Assembly: GCF_003382565.3 (NCBI RefSeq)
Contig: NZ_CP086253.1
Coordinates: forward strand, 1,922,001 to 1,986,000
Source of the DNA: Pectobacterium aquaticum
GTDB lineage: Bacteria > Pseudomonadota > Gammaproteobacteria > Enterobacterales > Enterobacteriaceae
Direction of reading: 5' to 3'
DNA: 64,000 nucleotides
Part shown: in pieces, positions 36,616 through 46,232 of the stretch
How the letters are laid out: every line of letters starts with the position of its first letter
Position numbering within the stretch: position 1 is the first letter of the stretch
Notes under the pieces: model-generated
Database searches by the model: none
What the model saw: only the letters and a program-made list of their open reading frames with translations
Told to the model about the DNA's origin: nothing
Position numbers and translations under genes: made by a program

Positions 36616-36960
36616 CGTAAAGTGTTGCGTAAAGGGAATGTTGAATGCGAATAGCTTCATCAAACGCGTAAGATAATAACCAGAAGAAGAAGCAAAAATA
36701 TTTTTCTCTTTATATACTGACGATAAAACGATGCAGACCGTAGAAGGATTTGCGGTTTTATGTTGCAAGGTGGCGTACCGTAATAACGGGCGCGATATAA
36801 AAATGATCCTATTTCATTCTTTCTCGTTTTCTACACAAAAAAACTAAAGAATGTGCTTAAGCCAGTATGACCGTATACGAGCGAATTCGGTTTGTTATTT
36901 CCATATCCAACGTGGATTGTCGTGAAAGCATAGTGATTAATGAGTACAGGGGATAAATGG

Positions 36961-38697
36961 ATGTTGTTGTTACATAAACGAAAAATGGTCAGGCTGCTGT
37001 TACGCGTGGGTTGTATTTGGGTCGGAAGCCTGTCTCCTTCGTTTTCGGTGCTGGCAGCATCTCCGACGGTGGTATCCGGCTTATCGCAACGCGCGGGCGT
37101 GGTGTCTGTAGAAAAGGGTCGTGCAGGGCTTCTAGCCGCGCTGCCGCACGGTATGACGTTACATTATCTCTCTGATTTATCATCGCTTTATGCTCAACAT
37201 CAGATGCAACCCATGTGGGCAGATAACCGTGCGGTTCAACAGTTTCAACAACAGTTGGCCGAATTGGCGATAGCGGGCGTACAGCCGCAGTTCACCACGT
37301 GGGTAACCTGGCTGACCGATCCGCAATTGACTGGATTTGCGCGCGATGCCGTGCTCTCGGATGCGATGCTGGGCTATTTGCAGTTCGTCTCGGGTGTAGA
37401 ACGCAGCGGTAATGACTGGTTGTACAGCAGCGTGCCTTACCGTCTGCAATCGCCGGCGCTCAATATCGTTGTGCAATGGCAACAGGCCGTGAAATCCGGC
37501 ACTAGCGCGGCTTATGTCGTTTCGCTGGCACCCCAGCATTCGCAATACGCCAAAATGCATGCAGCGCTGAAGACGATGCTGACGGACAATCGCCCGTGGC
37601 CGAACCTGAATCTGGCGGAGTCTCTGCGCCCGGAACAGCAGAGTCGGGAACTGGCGGTACTGCGTGAAATTCTGCAACGTACTGGCATGCTGTCTTCAAC
37701 GGAGAGCATTACGCTATTTAACGAAAATACCGCCGCGACGACAGTGTCGACAGGGCAGGCTCCGCTGGTCGAGGGCGGTGCTATTGACGATCGTTATACG
37801 GGCGAACTGGTTGACGCGGTTAAACGTTTCCAACATTGGCAAGGGCTGGAGGATGACGGCGTTATTGGTAAACGTACCCGCGACTGGCTCAATGTGTCCC
37901 CGCAAATGCGCGCGACGCTGCTGGCGCTGAATATCCAGCGTCTGCGCCTGTTACCAGACAATGTTCACACTGGTATCATGGTGAACATCCCCAATTATTC
38001 ATTGATCTATTATCAGGATGGCGCTGAACGCTTATCATCGCGCGTCATTGTGGGGCAGCCTAAACGCAAAACGCCATTGATGAGCAGTTCACTGTATAAC
38101 GTCGTGGTTAATCCGCCGTGGAATGTTCCGACGACCCTTATTCGACAGGATATCATTCCTAAAGTCGTGCGTGACCCCGGTTATCTAGAGCGTCATGGCT
38201 ACACGGTGTTGTCCGGTTGGAGTCAGGATGCTGAAGCGATCGATCCTTCTGTGATCGATTGGCCGATGGTTTCAGCAGAACGCTTCCCCTATCGCCTGCG
38301 TCAGGCCCCAGGTGCGAATAACTCGCTAGGACGCTATAAATTTAATATGCCGAATTCAGAAGCGATTTATCTGCACGACACGCCTAATCACAACCTGTTC
38401 CAGCGCGATATTCGAGCGCTGAGCTCCGGCTGCGTGCGGGTTAATAAGGCATCGGAACTGGCTAGCATGTTATTGCAGGATGCGGGCTGGAATAATAGTC
38501 GTATTTCTTCCACGCTGGATCAGGGCAATACCACCTTTGTGTCAATGAAACATCGGATTCCGGTCAACCTTTATTATCTGACCGCATGGGTGGCTGAAGA
38601 TGGTAGACCGCAGTTCCGAACAGATATTTACAATTATGATGACACCGCTCGCGCTGGGGCGAAAGTACTGCCAAGAGCAGGACTGTTGCTTCAGTAA
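36961..38697 (+). CDS. ldtD: L,D-transpeptidase LdtD (YcbB)
   Basis: Periplasmic enzyme that makes 3-3 (mDap-mDap) peptidoglycan cross-links. 578 aa: N-terminal signal/anchor (about 10-32), helical scaffold, a peptidoglycan-binding domain with LVDAVKRFQHWQGLEDDGVIG, and a YkuD catalytic domain with HDTPNHNLF and the active-site cysteine in SSGCVRVNK near residue 490. The ATG at 36940 is also in frame, but CAGGGGATAA precedes the ATG at 36961. It neighbours mepK, whose enzyme hydrolyses the same bonds. Confidence 0.94.
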   Translation: MLLLHKRKMVRLLLRVGCIWVGSLSPSFSVLAASPTVVSGLSQRAGVVSVEKGRAGLLAALPHGMTLHYLSDLSSLYAQHQMQPMWADNRAVQQFQQQLAELAIAGVQPQFTTWVTWLTDPQLTGFARDAVLSDAMLGYLQFVSGVERSGNDWLYSSVPYRLQSPALNIVVQWQQAVKSGTSAAYVVSLAPQHSQYAKMHAALKTMLTDNRPWPNLNLAESLRPEQQSRELAVLREILQRTGMLSSTESITLFNENTAATTVSTGQAPLVEGGAIDDRYTGELVDAVKRFQHWQGLEDDGVIGKRTRDWLNVSPQMRATLLALNIQRLRLLPDNVHTGIMVNIPNYSLIYYQDGAERLSSRVIVGQPKRKTPLMSSSLYNVVVNPPWNVPTTLIRQDIIPKVVRDPGYLERHGYTVLSGWSQDAEAIDPSVIDWPMVSAERFPYRLRQAPGANNSLGRYKFNMPNSEAIYLHDTPNHNLFQRDIRALSSGCVRVNKASELASMLLQDAGWNNSRISSTLDQGNTTFVSMKHRIPVNLYYLTAWVAEDGRPQFRTDIYNYDDTARAGAKVLPRAGLLLQ

Positions 38698-38740
38698 GTA
38701 TTGAAATTACGGGCATTAGCGGCATGGATATTTTATCGTT

Positions 38741-38771
38741 TTTGCGGGGGATCGATGCGATCTCCCGCAAA
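38741..38771. other. Hairpin between ldtD and mepK
   Basis: TTTGCGGGGGATCG pairs with CGATCTCCCGCAAA with one mismatch and a 3-base loop. No T-run follows on either strand, so it is more likely an mRNA-stability element or REP-like palindrome than an intrinsic terminator. Confidence 0.45.
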
Positions 38772-38876
38772 CCCGTAAGCAAAGCGGGTTGACTCACTTT
38801 TCTCTGGCAGTTAAGGTTCAAGGCGGCACGTTTTGTGCCTCCTTTTATACCGTTCTTTAGCCAGGGTACTTGTTCT

Positions 38877-39425
38877 ATGGATCACATTGACAATCATCGC
38901 CGTAAGTGGCTTGCACTGGGTGGTGCCGCGTTGGGTATCGCACTGCTTCCCGGTCAGGCATTTGCAACGTTATCGACACCCCGACCACGAATTTTGACGC
39001 TGAACAATCTGAATACCGGAGAGCTGCTGAAAACGGAATTCTTTGATGGCAAACGGTATAACAAGTCAGAACTTTCCCGCCTGAATCACTTTTTCCGCGA
39101 CTATCGCGCCAATAAAGTCAAAACGATTGATCCTCAACTTTTCGATCAGCTCTATCGCTTACAGGTGATGTTGGGCACCAACAAGCCCATACAGCTGATT
39201 TCTGGTTATCGCGCGATAGATACGAATAACGAATTACGTGCGCATAGCCGAGGTGTAGCAAAGCAGAGCTACCACACGAAAGGGCAGGCGATGGATTTCC
39301 ATATTGAAGGCGTTCAACTGGCTAACATTCGCAAAGCCGCGATGAAAATGCGAGCCGGCGGCGTTGGCTACTACCCACGCAGCGATTTTGTTCACATCGA
39401 TACCGGCCCCGTTCGCACTTGGTAA
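38877..39425 (+). CDS. mepK: Murein endopeptidase MepK (YcbK, M15-like)
   Basis: Periplasmic metallo-endopeptidase; in E. coli it cleaves 3-3 (mDap-mDap) cross-links. 182 aa. The N-terminus HRRKWLALGGAALGIALLPGQAFA has the twin-arginine pattern, suggesting Tat export. The catalytic M15-type motifs are SYHTKGQAMDFHIEG and VHIDTGP near the C-terminus. The upstream frame reaches 38835, but the ATG at 38877 fits the E. coli start. It lies directly downstream of ldtD, which makes its substrate bonds. Confidence 0.95.
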   Translation: MDHIDNHRRKWLALGGAALGIALLPGQAFATLSTPRPRILTLNNLNTGELLKTEFFDGKRYNKSELSRLNHFFRDYRANKVKTIDPQLFDQLYRLQVMLGTNKPIQLISGYRAIDTNNELRAHSRGVAKQSYHTKGQAMDFHIEGVQLANIRKAAMKMRAGGVGYYPRSDFVHIDTGPVRTW

Positions 39426-39437
39426 TTCGCTACCGCA

Positions 39438-39472
39438 GCCAACGCACATGCAACTTGAAGTATGACGGTATA
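39438..39472. repeat. ERIC end fragment
   Basis: GCCAACGCACATGCAACTTG followed by AAGTATGACGGTATA is the terminal portion of an ERIC, as at the right end of the 27081 copy. The other half is missing. It lies about 60 bp upstream of gloC. Confidence 0.75.
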
Positions 39473-39534
39473 TATTTTCTGATACGGTTCGCGAATGCGG
39501 AACGAACCGCTCAGTTTATTCAACATGGAGTGAT

Positions 39535-40182
39535 ATGAAATATCAAATTGTCCCGGTGACGGCATTTAGCCAGAACTGCACGTTGTTATGGTGCGAAAAA
39601 ACCAATGAAGCGGCGATTGTCGACCCCGGTGGTGATGCAGAAAAAATCAAACGCGCCGTTGCGGATGCAGGGATTTCGGTTAAACAGATTCTGTTAACGC
39701 ACGGTCATCTTGATCATGTGGGGGCGGCTGCCGAGTTGGCCGAGCACTATCAGGTCGCAATTATTGGCCCGCAGATTGAAGATGCCTTCTGGCTGGAAGG
39801 GCTGCCAGCACAGAGCCGGATGTTTGGTCTGGAAGAATGCGCGCCGCTGACGCCATCACGTTGGTTACAGGAAGGTGATGAGGTTAGTGTGGGTGAGACG
39901 ACGCTGGCGGTTTTCCACTGCCCAGGCCATACTCCGGGCCACATTGTTTTTTTTGATGCGGAATCGCGGCTGGCACAGGTAGGCGATGTGATTTTCAACG
40001 GTGGCGTAGGGCGTACCGATTTCCCACAGGGCGATCATCAGGCGTTGATCGCGTCCATCAAAAACAAGCTGCTGCCGCTGGGTGACGATGTGACGTTTAT
40101 TCCGGGACACGGCCCGATGTCGACCTTAGGGCATGAACGCAAGACCAACCCTTTCCTGCGTGAAGATGCCGCGATTTGGTAG
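39535..40182 (+). CDS. gloC: Type II hydroxyacylglutathione hydrolase GloC (YcbL)
   Basis: Metallo-beta-lactamase-fold hydrolase of S-lactoylglutathione, the second step of methylglyoxal detoxification. 215 aa. Metal ligands are in LTHGHLDHVGAA (THxHxDH) about residues 54-65, HCPGHTPGH about residues 124-132, the aspartate in GDVIF, and the histidine in IPGHGP. Strongly similar to E. coli YcbL along its length. Start AACATGGAGTGATATG gives a GGAG site. Confidence 0.96.
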   Translation: MKYQIVPVTAFSQNCTLLWCEKTNEAAIVDPGGDAEKIKRAVADAGISVKQILLTHGHLDHVGAAAELAEHYQVAIIGPQIEDAFWLEGLPAQSRMFGLEECAPLTPSRWLQEGDEVSVGETTLAVFHCPGHTPGHIVFFDAESRLAQVGDVIFNGGVGRTDFPQGDHQALIASIKNKLLPLGDDVTFIPGHGPMSTLGHERKTNPFLREDAAIW

Positions 40183-40237
40183 TTTCTGTTCTTTTTATCA
40201 GTAAAGGGCAGACATTTATCAATAAAAGACAGAAATG

Positions 40238-40266
40238 AAAAAGCCGACACAGGGTGTCGGCTTTTT
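40238..40266. terminator. Bidirectional terminator between gloC and aspC
   Basis: AAAAAGCCGACAC pairs with GTGTCGGCTTTTTT around AGG; with the A-run on one side and the T-run on the other it can end both convergent transcripts. Confidence 0.88.
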
Positions 40267-40280
40267 TAATTGCAGAACGA

Positions 40281-41471
40281 TCAGAGTACGGCAACAATCG
40301 CTTCGCAGAGCGGTGCCATATTTTCTGGCGTCATTCCTGCAACGTTGATACGGCCGGAATTCACCGCGTAAACGCCGAATTCGTCACGCAGACGCAGAAC
40401 CTGCTCTTTGGTCAAGCCGCTGAATGAGAACATCCCATTCTGGTCGATGATGAAGGAGAAATCCTGCTGCGCGCCTTTTTCCTGCAAGGTATTCACGAAC
40501 AACTGACGCATACGTTGAATGCGCTCACGCATCGCCGTCAATTCCTGCTCCCAAATGGCCTTCAGCGCATCGTTGCCTAGAATGGTCGCAACAACGGTCG
40601 CGCCGTGTGACGGTGGGTTAGAGTAGTTTGCGCGAATAGCGGCTTTCACCTGGCTGAATGCGGTGTCTGCCGTGGCGGCATCGGCGGCAACCAGCGTACA
40701 GGCACCGACGCGCTCATTGTACAAACCGAAGTTTTTAGAGTACGAGCTGCATACGATCAGTTCATCATGCTTCGCGGCGAAGAGTCGCAGGCCTTCCGCA
40801 TCTTCTTCGAGCCCACGAGCAAAGCCCTGATAGGCGAAGTCAAACAGTGGCAGCCAGCCTTTTGCTACTGACAGCTCGGCCAACGTAGCCCACTGCTCGG
40901 CGGTAGGATCGATACCGGTTGGGTTGTGGCAACAGCCGTGGAACAGCACCACGTCACCCGCTTGTGCGGCATTCAGGCTGTTCAGCAGGCCATCAAAATC
41001 CAGCGCGTGGTTTGCAGCATCGTAGTAGTCGTACTGGCACACTTCCAAACCGACAGCAGAGAAGACGTTATTGTGATTTGGCCAGGTTGGGTTGCTGATC
41101 CAAATGCGTTTCGCAGACGTTTGATTGGCAATGAAATCAGCGGCTACACGCAACGCACCGGTTCCGCCTGGCGTTTGCGCCGTACGGGCACGTTTGCCGG
41201 CAATGATGGCATTCTGCTTGCCAAACAACAGCTCCTGCGTGCACTGACCGAATGCTGGCAGACCGTCAATGCCCAGATAGTTTTTGGTGGTTTCATTTTC
41301 CAGCAGATAGTGTTCTGCTTTTTTTACGCTGGTCAGAACCGGGGTTTTACCGGTTTCATCTTTATAGACACCAATACCCAGATTGATTTTATTCGCGCGG
41401 TCATCGGCGCGGAAAAGATCGGTCAGCCCGAGAATAGGATCGGCCGGTGCGGCAGAGATATTTTCAAACAT
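40281..41471 (-). CDS. aspC: Aspartate aminotransferase AspC
   Basis: PLP-dependent transaminase interconverting aspartate and oxaloacetate with glutamate and 2-oxoglutarate. 396 aa, starting MFENISAAPADPILGL as in E. coli; the frame extends upstream to 41540 but without support. The PLP lysine is in SSYSKNFGLYNERVG near residue 246; GCCHNPTGIDPT and SNPTWPNH are substrate/PLP-binding motifs. Neighbour order gloC, aspC, ompF, asnS is the E. coli order. Confidence 0.97.
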   Translation of the reverse strand: MFENISAAPADPILGLTDLFRADDRANKINLGIGVYKDETGKTPVLTSVKKAEHYLLENETTKNYLGIDGLPAFGQCTQELLFGKQNAIIAGKRARTAQTPGGTGALRVAADFIANQTSAKRIWISNPTWPNHNNVFSAVGLEVCQYDYYDAANHALDFDGLLNSLNAAQAGDVVLFHGCCHNPTGIDPTAEQWATLAELSVAKGWLPLFDFAYQGFARGLEEDAEGLRLFAAKHDELIVCSSYSKNFGLYNERVGACTLVAADAATADTAFSQVKAAIRANYSNPPSHGATVVATILGNDALKAIWEQELTAMRERIQRMRQLFVNTLQEKGAQQDFSFIIDQNGMFSFSGLTKEQVLRLRDEFGVYAVNSGRINVAGMTPENMAPLCEAIVAVL

Positions 41472-41799
41472 TGCCAGAATGTTCCATAACTGAGATGAAA
41501 TAAGAATTCTCAGAGTACCGTCAGTAAAAGGCTTTGCCAACCGTTGATGTCAAAAAGAAAGGGAAATAACAGGGAGAAGGAGAGAGACGAAATAAAAGAC
41601 TGGTTAGACGAGAATAATTGGCGCAGCGTGGCGTAAAACAGAAACAAAAAAATACGGGGAGCATTTTTCAACGTGGCTGGCGACGGCTCGTAAAAGTGGG
41701 GAGCTATCGCTACCCAGCACGCAATAAAAAAGACAGAGCTGAGGCTCTGTCTTTTTGTGCAATACGAACGATTAACTCGTTACGTTATGCGATGCCAAC

Positions 41800-42915
41800 T
41801 TAGAACTGGTAGATTACACCGACGTCTACACGGTCGCTGTTTTCGAGACTATAAGCGTTGTCTTTGTTCAGCAGACTGATGTCGTACTCAACATAGGTAG
41901 AGAAGTTTTTGTTGAATGCGTAATTTGCACCGATGCTGGCGTATTTAACTGCGTAATCATTTTTAGCAGTTGCTGCAGTGGTATCAATTTTGTCTTTACG
42001 AGAAACGTAAGCCAGAGTCGGAGTCAGGCCAAAATCGAAGTTGTATTGTGCAACTACTTCAAAGATTTTGCTTTCATCTGCAATCGCAGAAGCTGCTGTG
42101 GAACCCGTGTTGTAGAAATTGCGTGCTTCACCGTAGGTAGCTGCAACATAGATGTTGTTCGCGTCATATTTCAGACCGGTTGCCCATACGTCAGCTCTTG
42201 CACCTTGAGCGCTTGAAGCACGTTGGTTCGCAGTACGCTCGTAAGCACCGTAAGACGCTACCACACCTACGCCGAAATCAGTGTCATAAGACAGTGAGGT
42301 CGCCCATGCATCACCGTGGTTACGTTCGACATTCTTGCCAGTCAGTACTGCTGGTGTGCCGCTGGTAGGTTCATTGGATGATTTATCATCTTTAGCAACG
42401 TATTGCAGACCGAAGCCTAAATTATCAACCAGACCGAAGAAATTGGTGGTGTTAAAGGTTGCGGCGTTGCCGATACGACCAGTCAGGGTATCAGTGACGC
42501 TGCTGTCACCGCCGTTTTCTGGCAGAACGTCGGTATAAGCCATACCGTTGTAAGCTACACCTACGTTACGACCGTAGTCAAAAGAACCGAAGTCAGCAAA
42601 TTTCAGACCCGCAAACGCTTTACGGGTTTTCCCAGCAGTTGCGTTGTTGTCTTCGGCTTTATTAGCATCAAACTGGTATTCAAATGTGCCGTATCCAGTC
42701 AGATCGCTAGTGATCTGCGTCTGGCCTTTAAAGCCCAGACGTGCATTAGTGTTGTCTTCATTTTCGGCGCTTTGGTTTTGGAATGCATAGCCTGCGTGTA
42801 CACGACCAGTCAGATCCAGCTTGTTCGCATCTTTATTATAGATTTCTGCTGCGTTGGCTGCGCCTGCGACTAACAGAGCTGGGATTACTACTGCAAGAAT
42901 GTTGCGTTTCATCAT
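41800..42915 (-). CDS. ompF: Outer membrane porin OmpF (general trimeric porin)
   Basis: Trimeric diffusion porin, 371 aa with signal peptide ending ANA before mature AEIYNKDANKLDLTGRV. The 16-strand barrel is indicated by alternating beta patterns; LGFKGQTQI, FGSFDYGRN and the C-terminal aromatic YQF are family signatures. GAGGGTAATA precedes the ATG (42915, or 42912 immediately after). Identification as OmpF rather than OmpC rests on its position between aspC and asnS; the surface loops cannot settle it. Putative OmpR sites lie upstream. Confidence 0.9.
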   Translation of the reverse strand: MMKRNILAVVIPALLVAGAANAAEIYNKDANKLDLTGRVHAGYAFQNQSAENEDNTNARLGFKGQTQITSDLTGYGTFEYQFDANKAEDNNATAGKTRKAFAGLKFADFGSFDYGRNVGVAYNGMAYTDVLPENGGDSSVTDTLTGRIGNAATFNTTNFFGLVDNLGFGLQYVAKDDKSSNEPTSGTPAVLTGKNVERNHGDAWATSLSYDTDFGVGVVASYGAYERTANQRASSAQGARADVWATGLKYDANNIYVAATYGEARNFYNTGSTAASAIADESKIFEVVAQYNFDFGLTPTLAYVSRKDKIDTTAATAKNDYAVKYASIGANYAFNKNFSTYVEYDISLLNKDNAYSLENSDRVDVGVIYQF

Positions 42916-43090
42916 TATTACCCTCATTGGTGTTATTTGGACACCTGCCACTGCCATAAATAATTCTTTACGGAACTATTCCTGAAAGTTTGGTGTCTTC
43001 CTGTGTCTGAACGCAGTTTTCCATTCACTCGCCAGTTAATCCACCCTAAAGATGCTACAAAGTTCGCAATCGGGTAACAAATGGAAATTA

Positions 43091-43110
43091 TGTATGTCTA
43101 AATGTAAAAT
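43091..43110 (-). promoter_or_regulatory. Possible OmpR-binding sites upstream of ompF
   Basis: On the minus strand ATTTTACATTTAGACATACA contains spaced ACA elements typical of OmpR half-sites and sits about 180 bp upstream of the ompF start. The assignment is by resemblance to E. coli ompF and is tentative. Confidence 0.4.
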
Positions 43111-43141
43111 TCAGGGAACTTTATGAGACAGAATAAAAAAT

Positions 43142-43175
43142 AAAAAAAAAGAGCCGGAAAACCCGACTCTTCTTT
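43142..43175 (-). terminator. Intrinsic terminator of asnS
   Basis: On the minus strand GAGTCGGGTTTTCCGGCTC is followed by a long T-run. It separates asnS from the ompF promoter region. Confidence 0.85.
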
Positions 43176-43210
43176 TCTACCTATTTGTTTTACTTATATT
43201 AAATTTTTAT

Positions 43211-44611
43211 TTAGAAACTGGCGTTCCGTGGTGTGCGTGGGAAAGGAATAACATCGCGCACATTTTGTACACCGGTCACATAAGCAATCAATCGTTCAAA
43301 ACCTAAACCAAAACCGGAATGGGGAATGGTGCCGTAGCGACGCAAATCACGATACCACCAGTAGTCTTCTTTATTCAGTCCCATCTCTTCCAGACGGCTA
43401 TCCAGTTGAGCCAGACGCTCTTCACGCTGAGAACCACCGATGATTTCACCGATTCCTGGTGCCAGAACATCCATCGCGGCAACGGTTTTACCGTCTTCAT
43501 TCATACGCATGTAGAAGGCTTTGATGTCTTTCGGGTAGTTTTTAACGACAACCGGTGCTTTGAAGTGCTGCTCCGCCAGATAACGCTCGTGCTCGGAGGA
43601 GAGGTCAACGCCCCAGTAAACCGGGTTCTCGAACTGCTTCCCGCAGTTCAGCAGGATCTCGACGGCATCGGTGTAATCTACCTGTGCAAAATCAGAGCTG
43701 ACGAATTTTTCCAGTCGAGTGATGGCTTCTTTATCTACACGTTCAGCGAAGAACGCCATATCATCGGCACGTTCGTTCAGTACGGCCTGGAAAACATATT
43801 TCAGCAGGTTTTCAGCCAGACCGGCTACGTCATCCAACGTGGCGAAAGCGACTTCCGGTTCGATCATCCAAAACTCGGCCAGATGGCGGCTGGTGTTGGA
43901 GTTTTCCGCGCGGAAGGTTGGGCCAAAGGTATAGACGTTGGACAGTGCACAGGCGTAAGTTTCGCCATTCAACTGACCAGATACGGTCAGGAACGCTTCT
44001 TTACCGAAGAAATCTTCACTGAAATCCACTTTACCTTGTTCGGTACGCGGCAGGTTTTCCAGATCGAGAGTAGAAACGCGGAACATTTCACCCGCGCCTT
44101 CGGTATCGGATGCGGTAATCAGCGGGGTAGATACCCAGAAGTAGCCGTTCTCATGGAAGAAACGGTGAATGGCCTGTGCCAGCGTATGGCGAACACGCGC
44201 CACGGCACCGATCAGATTGGTACGCGGACGCAAATGCGCCACTTCACGCAGGTATTCGATGCTGTGGCGCTTTGCCGCCATCGGGTAGGTATCGGGATCG
44301 TCAACCCAGCCGACAACATTGACGTTGGTGGCTTGCAACTCGAAGCTCTGGCCTTCACCCGGAGAAGCGACGACATTACCGGTGATTTCTACGGAACAGC
44401 CGGTAGTCAGGCGCAGCACGTCATCCTGATAATTGGAGAGATTATTATTAACGACAGCCTGTAATGGATTAAAGCAGGAGCCGTCATAAACGGCGATAAA
44501 GGAGATACCGGCTTTAGAATCTCTCCGGGTACGTACCCAGCCGCGCACGGTGACTTCGCTGTCAACGGCGACACGGCCTTGCAGTACATCGACTACAGGC
44601 ACTACGCTCAT
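43211..44611 (-). CDS. asnS: Asparaginyl-tRNA synthetase AsnS
   Basis: Class IIb aminoacyl-tRNA synthetase charging tRNA-Asn, 466 aa. An N-terminal OB-fold anticodon-binding domain (VTVRGWVRTRRDSKAG) precedes the catalytic domain with motif 2 (FRAENSNTSRHLAEFWMIEPE) and motif 3 (GFGLGFERLIAYVTG) near the C-terminus. Ends IPFPRTPRNASF as usual. Essential and strongly conserved, and placed as in E. coli. Confidence 0.98.
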   Translation of the reverse strand: MSVVPVVDVLQGRVAVDSEVTVRGWVRTRRDSKAGISFIAVYDGSCFNPLQAVVNNNLSNYQDDVLRLTTGCSVEITGNVVASPGEGQSFELQATNVNVVGWVDDPDTYPMAAKRHSIEYLREVAHLRPRTNLIGAVARVRHTLAQAIHRFFHENGYFWVSTPLITASDTEGAGEMFRVSTLDLENLPRTEQGKVDFSEDFFGKEAFLTVSGQLNGETYACALSNVYTFGPTFRAENSNTSRHLAEFWMIEPEVAFATLDDVAGLAENLLKYVFQAVLNERADDMAFFAERVDKEAITRLEKFVSSDFAQVDYTDAVEILLNCGKQFENPVYWGVDLSSEHERYLAEQHFKAPVVVKNYPKDIKAFYMRMNEDGKTVAAMDVLAPGIGEIIGGSQREERLAQLDSRLEEMGLNKEDYWWYRDLRRYGTIPHSGFGLGFERLIAYVTGVQNVRDVIPFPRTPRNASF

Positions 44612-44803
44612 AAAATTCTCTCTTTAATTAATCGTGTTTAAGAAATATATCGTGGTTAAAACGTCAAATGGCCCAATCCGAGCCATTTGCTATGTTACTT
44701 GCGATGCAACAGGACACAAGCAGAAATCACCGGAATGGCGCGAAGTTTTCGCTCATTCTGGTGAATCTGCTGCAAAGTTGGTCAACATCTATAGGGGAAA
44801 GCC

Positions 44804-46009
44804 TCAACTGGCCTTTTTCACGCGGGGTAAGTCAAACGCTTTGCGCAACTCACACACGAAGTTCTGATCCTGACAGATGGTTTTACCTGGACTATCGGAG
44901 AGCTTTGCCACCGGCTTGCCGTTGCATTCCACCAGCTTGATGACGATATTCAGCGGTTTCACGCCGGGGATATCACACGTCAGGCGCGTGCCGATACCAA
45001 ATACCAGATTCACGCGTTGCCAGAAGTGACGATACAGCGTCAGCGCTTTATCCAGATTCAGATTGTCGGAGAAGACCAGCGTTTTGCTCATTGGGTCGAT
45101 GTTCAGGCGCTGATAATGTGCAATGGCTTTCTCTCCCCAATCGACCGGATCGCCAGAGTCGTGACGCAGCCCCTGATAGGCTTCGGCAAACGGCAAATCG
45201 AAATCGCGCAGGAAGGCATCCATAGTGATGCAATCGGTCAACGCAATGCCCAAATGTGTGGGATATTCACACAACCACATTTGTAGCGCGGCGCGCTGGC
45301 TGTTTGCCAGCGTCGGACTAATTTGCTGATGGGCCTGAAACCACTCGTGCGCCTGCGTACCGACAGGCGTGATAGCCAAACGGCGCGCCAGATCGTAATT
45401 GCTGGTGCCGATGAGGTAAGGGAAATCGGCTCGCAGCGTCGTCACAATAGTCTGCTGGACATCACGAGAGAAACGCCGACGCGTGCCGAAATCCATTAAC
45501 TTGAACCGACTGAGATCCACATCCGCGCTGTTCTGGCGGAAGCTCTCCAGTGAGGCCGACAGTTGGACGAGCGCCTGCTCCGTCGTGATGTGAGGTGAAC
45601 GATCGCGATGCACGACTTCACTGATCACGGCCAGCAAGGGAACTTCCCACAAAATCACTTCACGCCATGGCCCGGTGATGCGGATATCCAGCTTGCCAGC
45701 ATGATTCTTGATCGACACCTGCTGCGGATTAAAACGGAAATCTCGCAGCCAGTGGAGATAATCCTGCTTAAAGAACGGCAGAGAAGAAAGATAGGTGAAC
45801 TCATCGTCACTCAATGACAAGAAACGCATCAGATCGACCTGATGGGCTATTTCGTCGGCGTAAACGCCTAATAACTCATCACCGCGACAGCGAAATTCAG
45901 CCGCAACGTCGACATCATAATAGTGATGATACACCGCCTGTTGCATGTGCAGCTTGTAGGCATCGGTATCCAGCAATGAGTGCAGAATCGGGGAAGTGTG
46001 CAAAGTCAT
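44804..46009 (-). CDS. pncB: Nicotinate phosphoribosyltransferase PncB
   Basis: Converts nicotinate and PRPP to nicotinate mononucleotide in NAD salvage. 401 aa. Conserved LDTDAYKLHMQQAVYHHY at the N-terminus, the phosphorylatable-histidine motif LRHDSGDPVDWGEKA in mid-protein and FGIGTRLTCD near residue 335. Divergent from pepN with about 220 bp between them, containing no gene; the shared promoters lie there. Confidence 0.97.
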   Translation of the reverse strand: MTLHTSPILHSLLDTDAYKLHMQQAVYHHYYDVDVAAEFRCRGDELLGVYADEIAHQVDLMRFLSLSDDEFTYLSSLPFFKQDYLHWLRDFRFNPQQVSIKNHAGKLDIRITGPWREVILWEVPLLAVISEVVHRDRSPHITTEQALVQLSASLESFRQNSADVDLSRFKLMDFGTRRRFSRDVQQTIVTTLRADFPYLIGTSNYDLARRLAITPVGTQAHEWFQAHQQISPTLANSQRAALQMWLCEYPTHLGIALTDCITMDAFLRDFDLPFAEAYQGLRHDSGDPVDWGEKAIAHYQRLNIDPMSKTLVFSDNLNLDKALTLYRHFWQRVNLVFGIGTRLTCDIPGVKPLNIVIKLVECNGKPVAKLSDSPGKTICQDQNFVCELRKAFDLPRVKKAS

Positions 46010-46232
46010 AATGCGTTACAGCATCCTTGTAAGATGCCTATCCACCATCGGGACAATTAGCAATGTTCGGTCAGTATACCTTGATTATCCGTTTATTACA
46101 TTACGACAACATAGCGAGACGTGCGGGAATGAACCGCGGTACGATGATTATCCTCATTATTTTGTCGTGGTAACATTAAGATAACAGGCTTAGACTTGAT
46201 CTTTGATGCTTATGACGAGGTGGAAAATTTAT

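Noticed and set aside
41665..41725. Possible third copy of the structured module near the aspC-ompF gap
   Set aside because: A short match (AACGTGGCTGGCGACGGCTC against module B) is present, but the flanking stems do not pair well; too weak to list as a feature.
43319..44464. 381-codon plus-strand frame antisense to asnS
   Set aside because: It mirrors an essential synthetase and lacks a start site or recognisable motifs.
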